Shown: piece by piece, positions 59,845 to 64,000 of the stretch
How the letters are laid out: each line of letters begins with the position of its first letter
How positions within the stretch are numbered: the stretch's first letter is position 1
DNA from: Bacteroidia bacterium
GTDB taxonomy: Bacteria; Bacteroidota; Bacteroidia; Bacteroidales; Paludibacteraceae
Direction of reading: 5' to 3'
DNA length: 64,000 bases
Assembly: GCA_021152555.1 (NCBI GenBank)
Contig: JAGKVE010000001.1
Span: forward strand, 1-64,000
Program-made: the position numbers and the translations under genes
The notes under the pieces: model-generated
The model's database searches: none
The model's input: the letters and a program-made list of their open reading frames with translations, nothing else
What the model was told of the DNA's origin: nothing

Positions 59845-60894
59845 TCAATGGTAAAATCGTGTACCCGGCAAACAGGAGAAGGAGTCGATTACTCCCACTG
59901 CGTGGGCATTGGTCATTGGTAATTGGTCATTGGTGATTTCATCCACGACGATCAAGGTGTGGATAGAGTAATGATTCATCTTTTCACCCGCTTCTACAAT
60001 CTTAGCATCTTTGCTGATCGTTTTAGGATTGCGAGACATGATTTCGGTTACCTGCGTATCAAAGAACTGTTTGCCCAACCGTTGCATTGCACGCCGTATA
60101 TCTCCATCGGTAATTATACCAACAAGTTGGGCGTTTGAGGGGCAAAGCCCGTTTGAGATTGTTTGAGGATTTGAGGTGGTTTGTTCCACCACAATCCCTA
60201 TTCCCAGAGTGCCTTTTGTCACAATCTCGATGGCCTGCGACATAGGCATTTGAGGCGTGAGAAACGGGAGATTATCTTTGACCATCACATCTTCCACTTT
60301 TGCGAGCAGTTTGCGTCCGAGGTCTCCTCCCGGATGAAGACGTGCGAAATCGGTCGGTTGAAAATGGTTGGCTTCCACCAGCGCACAAGCAAGCGCATCG
60401 CCAAGCGCCATTGTGGCAGTCGTAGATGCCGTCGGTATAAGATTGAGAGGGTCCGCCTCTTTCTCCACCGCAATGTTCAGATGCACTTCGGAACAACGTG
60501 CCAGTGGCGAATCGACATTACTTGACATGCCGATAATAGGTATCTTTTTCGCCCGAATAATCGGCAGGAAGCGAACTAATTCCTCTGTAGCCCCCGAATA
60601 GGAGATTGCCAGCACAAGGTCGTCCGAAGAAATCATTCCCAAATCGCCATGATAGGCATCCAATGGGTTGAGAAAGAATGCCGGCGTACCGGTAGATGCC
60701 AAGGTGGCAGCAATCTTTGAGCCGATATGTCCGGACTTCCCGACACCCGTTACTACGACTTTTCCTTCGCATGCACGAATCAGTTCTACCGCTTTAAGAA
60801 AGTTATCATCCAGACGTGGAATCAGATTCATGACCGCTGCAGCCTCACATTGCAGACATTCCTTCGCCTTTTCTATAATTGTTTGGGATTGCAT
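59845..60894 (-). CDS. kdsD: Arabinose-5-phosphate isomerase (SIS plus two CBS domains)
   Basis: 349 residues. The SIS domain (about 40-170; VVTGVGKSGHIGSKIAATLA, LDAYHGDLGMI, AISYSGATEELVR) and two CBS domains (about 205-270 and 280-345; GIITDGDIRRAMQ) are typical. It makes arabinose 5-phosphate for KDO synthesis. Two in-frame repeats lie in the CBS region: residues about 241-254 (TTSNPQTISNGLCP) and about 320-333 (TNDQLPMTNAHAVG). The end VGVIDSFSCLPGTRFYH departs from the family after SFSC. The gap to kdsC is 13 nt. Confidence 0.93.
   Translation of the reverse strand: MQSQTIIEKAKECLQCEAAAVMNLIPRLDDNFLKAVELIRACEGKVVVTGVGKSGHIGSKIAATLASTGTPAFFLNPLDAYHGDLGMISSDDLVLAISYSGATEELVRFLPIIRAKKIPIIGMSSNVDSPLARCSEVHLNIAVEKEADPLNLIPTASTTATMALGDALACALVEANHFQPTDFARLHPGGDLGRKLLAKVEDVMVKDNLPFLTPQMPMSQAIEIVTKGTLGIGIVVEQTTSNPQTISNGLCPSNAQLVGIITDGDIRRAMQRLGKQFFDTQVTEIMSRNPKTISKDAKIVEAGEKMNHYSIHTLIVVDEITNDQLPMTNAHAVGVIDSFSCLPGTRFYH
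59894..59934 (-). repeat. Hairpin plus heptamers in the second CBS domain of kdsD
   Basis: CCCAC-TGC-GTGGG (59894-59906) is followed by CATTGGT, CATTGGT, AATTGGT, CATTGGT (59907-59934), all in frame. It combines the same two elements as gldG at 39753-39790. Confidence 0.9.
60132..60172 (-). repeat. Hairpin plus heptamers in the first CBS domain of kdsD
   Basis: GTTTGAG, the hairpin GGGC-AAA-GCCC (60140-60150), GTTTGAG and two more TTTGAG copies, in frame. Encodes SNPQTISNGLCPSN on the - strand. Confidence 0.85.
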
Positions 60895-60897
60895 ATA

Positions 60898-61599
60898 TTA
60901 TTTTGTTAAGTCTTCGCGATAGGTTATTTTACGGTTTTGCTCTTCGCCCGGAACTATATATACCGGTATCTCCGGGCTGTAATGATGGAGGATGCCGATA
61001 TCATCTGTCGCAGCAATATTGCCTTGTTCTACGGCTTTGCGGAAAGCCTCAGCGATGGTCTCCAAATGGAACGCTTGAGGCGTTTGTGCTCTCCAGACCG
61101 TTTCACGCGGCGGCATGTCGATCAGGCGGTTATTCTCCGTGATATAAATCGTATCCGTAGAAGGCACTGCGACCGTGACGGCTTCGTGGGTCTCGAGTGC
61201 TTGACAAACGTCGGCGATGATGCGCTGGGAGACAAAAGGGCGTGCGGCATCGTGGAATAATAACCCCACCTCAGTCCTCCCCTCAAGGGAGGAAGAGAAG
61301 TCAAGGTGCGCCAAGATGGCGTGCCAGGACGACTCCCATCGTTCACAGCCACCGGGGATGATTCGGGTCACTTTCCGCCACGCATTTTTTTTGCATAGTT
61401 TTTGTAGCGAATCTATATAGTCGGGGTGCATGACAACAGCTATCTCGTCTATGTACGGCGACGCCTCAAAGGCATCCACAGAGTGCTCCAGTATGGAGCG
61501 CCCGTCCGCCATCGGCATAAACTGTTTCGGTGTGGCACCGCCTACGCGGCTCCCTGTGCCGCCTGCTAAGATGACTGCTATGTTATGCATTTTCTTCAT
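60898..61599 (-). CDS. ispD: 2-C-methyl-D-erythritol 4-phosphate cytidylyltransferase
   Basis: 233 residues. LAGGTGSRVGGATPKQF is the CTP-binding start, HDAARPFVS and ETVWRAQTPQAFHLE are conserved, and the end GEEQNRKITYREDL fits. It makes CDP-methylerythritol in the non-mevalonate pathway (EC 2.7.7.60); the related CDP-ribitol enzymes of capsule loci are an alternative given the glycan neighbourhood. A C-rich/G-rich hairpin at 61275-61293 encodes SSLEGRTE (about 103-109), directly before the conserved HDAARP. The ATG overlaps the stop of the kdsC remnant (ATGA), so the remnant may drive ispD translation. Confidence 0.88.
   Translation of the reverse strand: MKKMHNIAVILAGGTGSRVGGATPKQFMPMADGRSILEHSVDAFEASPYIDEIAVVMHPDYIDSLQKLCKKNAWRKVTRIIPGGCERWESSWHAILAHLDFSSSLEGRTEVGLLFHDAARPFVSQRIIADVCQALETHEAVTVAVPSTDTIYITENNRLIDMPPRETVWRAQTPQAFHLETIAEAFRKAVEQGNIAATDDIGILHHYSPEIPVYIVPGEEQNRKITYREDLTK
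61275..61293 (-). repeat. C-rich/G-rich hairpin inside ispD
   Basis: TCCTCCC-CTCAA-GGGAGGA, a perfect 7-bp stem with the same CTCAA loop as in gldG (39385-39403), in frame. It lies eight residues before the conserved HDAARP. Confidence 0.88.
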
Positions 61600-61688
61600 T
61601 TTCCCAGTTTATCACAAATACGCTGCGCTGCCTGCAACTTGGTCAGGCAACCGTCCACATCGGTCAGGAACAACCTGATTATGCCCAT
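61596..61688 (-). pseudogene. Internally deleted kdsC remnant, coupled to ispD
   Basis: 30 codons: MGIIRLFLTDVDGCLT joins directly to KLQAAQRICDKLGK. The first half matches the start of KdsC (LFLTDVDGCLT) and the second matches its internal KLQVCEQICGELG. The middle of the gene is gone. At the joint the + strand reads GGTCAGGCA, combining the GGTC of one site and the GTCAGACA of the other, as expected for deletion between short homologies. It keeps its start, frame and stop, the stop overlaps the ispD ATG, and it has a strong promoter. It cannot be an active phosphatase, but may act as a leader peptide. Confidence 0.82.
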
Positions 61689-61707
61689 AATAATCCAAAT
61701 TACGGCG

Positions 61708-61739
61708 CAAAGGTACAAAAAAAAACGAAGCAAACCAAG
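61708..61739 (-). promoter_or_regulatory. Promoter of the kdsC remnant-ispD-kdsD-kdsC operon
   Basis: On the - strand CTTG (61739-61736), a 20-bp spacer with a nine-T tract, and TACCTTTG (61715-61708). It is 20 bp before the remnant's ATG. Confidence 0.8.
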
Positions 61740-61775
61740 TTTTTTCGTAAAAATAGCGATAAATAGCAGTTTTTC

Positions 61776-61807
61776 TTTGCATATATGCAAAATTTATTGT
61801 ACCTTTG
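61776..61807 (+). promoter_or_regulatory. Promoter of the GT4 / heptose kinase genes
   Basis: TTTG (61776-61779), a 20-bp spacer beginning CATATATGCAA, and TACCTTTG (61800-61807). It is back-to-back with the promoter at 61708-61739, their -33 boxes being 36 bp apart. Confidence 0.85.
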
Positions 61808-61833
61808 CGCTCAAATTATAAATTTGCATTATT

Positions 61834-62979
61834 GTGCGTATAGGAATATTAGGAACGAGTTGGCCATACAGAGGTGGTTTAACCGCCTTTAATGAACGTT
61901 TGGCGCGTCAGTTTGCGAAAGAGGGGAACGAAGTGGAGATTTTCACATTCACGATGCAGTATCCGGATTTTCTTTTTCCGGGTAAGACCCAATATTCCGC
62001 TCTTCCAAAGCCGGAAGATTTGCATATTACGCGCACCATGAACAGTATCAATCCTTTCACGTGGTTCCGGACGGCGCGTGCGATACAAAAAGCAGGAATC
62101 CAACTGCTAATCATCAAGTTCTGGATTCCTCTGATGGCACCATGTCTGGGGACAATCGCCCGTCTATGCCGCCGGAAGGGTATTGAGGTGGTTTCAATTC
62201 TGGACAATGTCATTCCGCATGAGCCTCATTTCTGGGACCGCTGGTTCATCCGTTATTTTATCGGCAGTGCAAATCGTTTTGTAGCCATGTCAGCGAGCGT
62301 TCAAGAGGACTGCCGCCATTTCTTGCCAGAGTCTGCCAAAGGGCGTGTGTCACTGTCTCCCCACCCGCTCTATGACAATTTCGGCGAACCTGTCAAGAAG
62401 AACGAAGCACGAAAAATTTTAGGTCTGCCGGAAGACAAGACGCTGCTGCTTTTCTTCGGTTTCATCCGCGATTACAAGGGATTAGACCTGCTGATGAAAG
62501 CCTATGCACAGGTACAAAGGGACAAAGGACAAAGGACAAAGGACTTATTGCTCGTTGTAGCGGGGGAATTTTACAATAACGGCGAACAATACACGGCGCA
62601 GGAGCAAGAGTTGGGTCTAAAGGGCAAAATTGTCTGGCACACCGATTTTATTCCGGACGAGCGCGTGCGTTTGTATTTCTCTGCAGCAGATTTAATCGTC
62701 CAGCCCTACAAATCCGCGACGCAGAGCGGCGTGACCCAGATTGCCTACCATTTCGAGCGCCCGATGCTGGTGACAAATGTCGGCGGTTTGGCAGAAATTG
62801 TGCCAGACGGGAAAGTGGGCTATGTATGTCCGGTGGATGAAGCGGCTATCGCAGAGGCAATCAACCGTTTTGCAGAGATGAGCAGAGAGGAAAGGGACGC
62901 ACTTTTCATCCCCAATATAAAACGAGAAAAAGAGAAATACGCATGGGACAGAATGACAAAGGTCATTTGCAATTTGTGA
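61834..62979 (+). CDS. Glycosyltransferase family 4
   Basis: 381 residues from a GTG start 26 bp after the -7 box. RIGILGTSWPYRGGLTAFNE is a typical GT4 opening with an acceptor-binding Gly loop. VSILDNVIPHEPHFWD, then LLFFGFIRDYKGLDLLMKAY (start of the C-terminal half), VVAGEFYNN and VQPYKSATQSGVTQIAYHFE (donor-sugar EX7E-like region) follow. Residues about 228-237 (RDKGQRTKDL) are encoded by ACAAAGG heptamers, directly after the start of the donor-binding half. It is followed after 10 nt by the GHMP kinase. Confidence 0.9.
   Translation: MRIGILGTSWPYRGGLTAFNERLARQFAKEGNEVEIFTFTMQYPDFLFPGKTQYSALPKPEDLHITRTMNSINPFTWFRTARAIQKAGIQLLIIKFWIPLMAPCLGTIARLCRRKGIEVVSILDNVIPHEPHFWDRWFIRYFIGSANRFVAMSASVQEDCRHFLPESAKGRVSLSPHPLYDNFGEPVKKNEARKILGLPEDKTLLLFFGFIRDYKGLDLLMKAYAQVQRDKGQRTKDLLLVVAGEFYNNGEQYTAQEQELGLKGKIVWHTDFIPDERVRLYFSAADLIVQPYKSATQSGVTQIAYHFERPMLVTNVGGLAEIVPDGKVGYVCPVDEAAIAEAINRFAEMSREERDALFIPNIKREKEKYAWDRMTKVICNL
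62514..62542 (+). repeat. ACAAAGG heptamers inside the GT4 gene
   Basis: Four copies of ACAAAGG with one extra G after the first, making 29 bp. The extra base shows how such an array can stay in frame when its length is not a multiple of 21. Confidence 0.85.
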
Positions 62980-62989
62980 TATATAAAAT

Positions 62990-64000
62990 ATGATAATACG
63001 AAGTAAAGTACCATTACGGTTAGGATTAGCAGGCGGCGGAACGGATGTGTCTCCATACTCCGACCTCTACGGCGGAGCCATCCTGAATGCCACCATTTCG
63101 CTGTATGCCTATACGACCATTGAGCCGCTTGAGAGCGGCAAGATAGTCTTTTCTTCACCTGACGCAGGCAAAGAGGAGGTGTATGACAGTTGCGAAGAGT
63201 TAGACACGGAGGGTTATTTTGTGCTCGCCAAGGGCGTGTACAACCGTGTAGTGAAGGACTTTGCGCACAAGCCGCTTTCCTTCCGTATCACGAGCCATGT
63301 AGACTCACCTGCGGGAAGCGGTTTAGGAACATCCAGCACATTGGTAGTCAGCATTTTAGGCGCTTTTGCCGAATGGCTCAAGTTGCCTCTTGGCGAATAT
63401 GACCTGGCCCGTCTTGCATATGAGATTGAGCGCATCGATTTACGCATGGCAGGTGGCAAACAGGATCAGTATGCAGCAACCTTCGGAGGTTTCAACTACA
63501 TGCAGTTTCTTCAGGACGACAAGGTGATTGTCAATCCGCTTCGCATCCGGCAGCGCTATCAGGACGAGTTAGCTCATAATCTGCTGCTCTATTACACGGA
63601 AACAAGCCATGTCTCCGCCGAGATTATCCAAGGTCAGATTGACAATGTGAAAGCCCAAAACAACAAGTCAATTGAGGCGATGCACCAGCTCAAAGAGCAG
63701 GCTATATGGATGAAAGAAAGTCTGCTGAAAGGCGATATAGACGCAATCGGCGAAATTCTCCATTTCGGCTGGGAGCACAAGAAAAAGACCGCATCGGGCA
63801 TAACCAACCCGCTATTGGACGACATTTATCGCTCCGCATTAGATGCAGGTGCGACAGGAGGCAAAGTAAGCGGTGCCGGCGGAGGAGGCTTTATGTTCTT
63901 CTACTGCCCCAACACTAGCCGCTATGCCGTTGAGAAAGCACTCTGCGAGAAATTCTCCGGTCAAGTCAAACGATATGAATTTACACAGGAAGGACTGAAA
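62990..64000 (+). CDS. GHMP kinase, D-glycero-D-manno-heptose 7-phosphate kinase-like (3' cut)
   Basis: 337 codons are open to the last base of the window with no stop, so the 3' end is missing, though the family is only a little longer. PLRLGLAGGGTDVSPY, SPAGSGLGTSSTLVVS (the ATP-binding GHMP motif 2) and GGKVSGAGGGGFMFF (motif 3) are clear. The best match by motif is HddA-type heptose 7-phosphate kinase, which prepares GDP-heptose for surface glycan; other sugar kinases of the superfamily are possible. With GT4 just upstream it extends the surface-glycan region. The ATG at 62990 is 10 nt after the previous stop. Confidence 0.87.
   Translation, partial: MIIRSKVPLRLGLAGGGTDVSPYSDLYGGAILNATISLYAYTTIEPLESGKIVFSSPDAGKEEVYDSCEELDTEGYFVLAKGVYNRVVKDFAHKPLSFRITSHVDSPAGSGLGTSSTLVVSILGAFAEWLKLPLGEYDLARLAYEIERIDLRMAGGKQDQYAATFGGFNYMQFLQDDKVIVNPLRIRQRYQDELAHNLLLYYTETSHVSAEIIQGQIDNVKAQNNKSIEAMHQLKEQAIWMKESLLKGDIDAIGEILHFGWEHKKKTASGITNPLLDDIYRSALDAGATGGKVSGAGGGGFMFFYCPNTSRYAVEKALCEKFSGQVKRYEFTQEGLK

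Noticed and set aside
61122..61352. Short - strand frame beside ispD
   Set aside because: It is a shifted frame of ispD itself; the IspD motifs continue across the region in the main frame.

Overview
The window looks like a chromosome segment from a member of the order Bacteroidales (phylum Bacteroidota). The evidence is a complete bat (Bacteroides aerotolerance) operon, a GldG protein, large secreted proteins with type IX-style tails, a fused DAHP synthase/chorismate mutase, and eight promoters with TTTG-like and TAnnTTTG boxes separated by exactly 20 bp. I cannot name the genus; an uncultured gut or rumen lineage is plausible but is a guess. I saw no tRNA, rRNA, insertion sequence, integrase or CRISPR array.

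Layout. 1-2000: a small lipoprotein and a fused DAHP synthase/chorismate mutase. 2062-11646 (-): a 3194-residue secreted protein built from about 28 cadherin-like beta-sandwich repeats. 12069-12260 (-): a small DUF1232 membrane protein. 12557-20877 (+): the bat operon (moxR, DUF58, a DUF4381-like protein, batA, a fused batB-batC, batD, batE). 20816-26651 (-): rimP-nusA-infB followed by a lipoprotein whose 3' end overlaps batE. 26763-34115 (-): a secreted nuclease-fold protein and a 1902-residue multidomain secreted protein sharing the same C-terminal tag. 34723-35811 (-): galE. 36006-53057 (+): one long co-directional run: a DHH phosphoesterase, a parvulin chaperone, GldG, a LysM/binding protein, a PorT-like barrel, kduI, kduD, a DUF4861 lipoprotein, a GT9 glycosyltransferase, parA, parB, DUF5683, a MltD-type transglycosylase, a MerR regulator and a YfhO protein. 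53050-61688 (-): surface-glycan genes (two glycosyltransferases, a UDP-galactopyranose-mutase-like flavoprotein, a polysialyltransferase-like protein, neuA, neuB, kdsC, kdsD, ispD and a kdsC remnant). The 54150-57557 part is visibly A+T-rich. 61834-64000 (+): a GT4 glycosyltransferase and a heptose-7-phosphate-kinase-like GHMP kinase cut by the window edge.

The most unusual thing here is not a gene. The window is seeded with short repeat modules of several kinds: (i) 7-bp tandem arrays in many sequence variants, (ii) an 8-bp array (AATGATGG), (iii) 11-bp arrays, and (iv) small hairpins with 3-7 bp stems and mostly 3-nt loops, whose stem sequence changes while pairing is kept. They fill spacers, often starting exactly at a stop codon or ending just before a start codon, and they also sit in frame inside about eleven conserved genes (aroF-cm, DUF58, the DUF4381-like gene, batD, galE, the DHH phosphoesterase, the parvulin, gldG, kdsD, ispD, a GT4). 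In the two longest coding arrays the copy number is a multiple of three (15 and 9), so frame is kept. I know of no named system combining these features; heptanucleotide STRR repeats of heterocystous cyanobacteria are the nearest analogue I know.

Limits: all domain calls are by eye from motifs, without alignment or profile searches, and domain boundaries are approximate.
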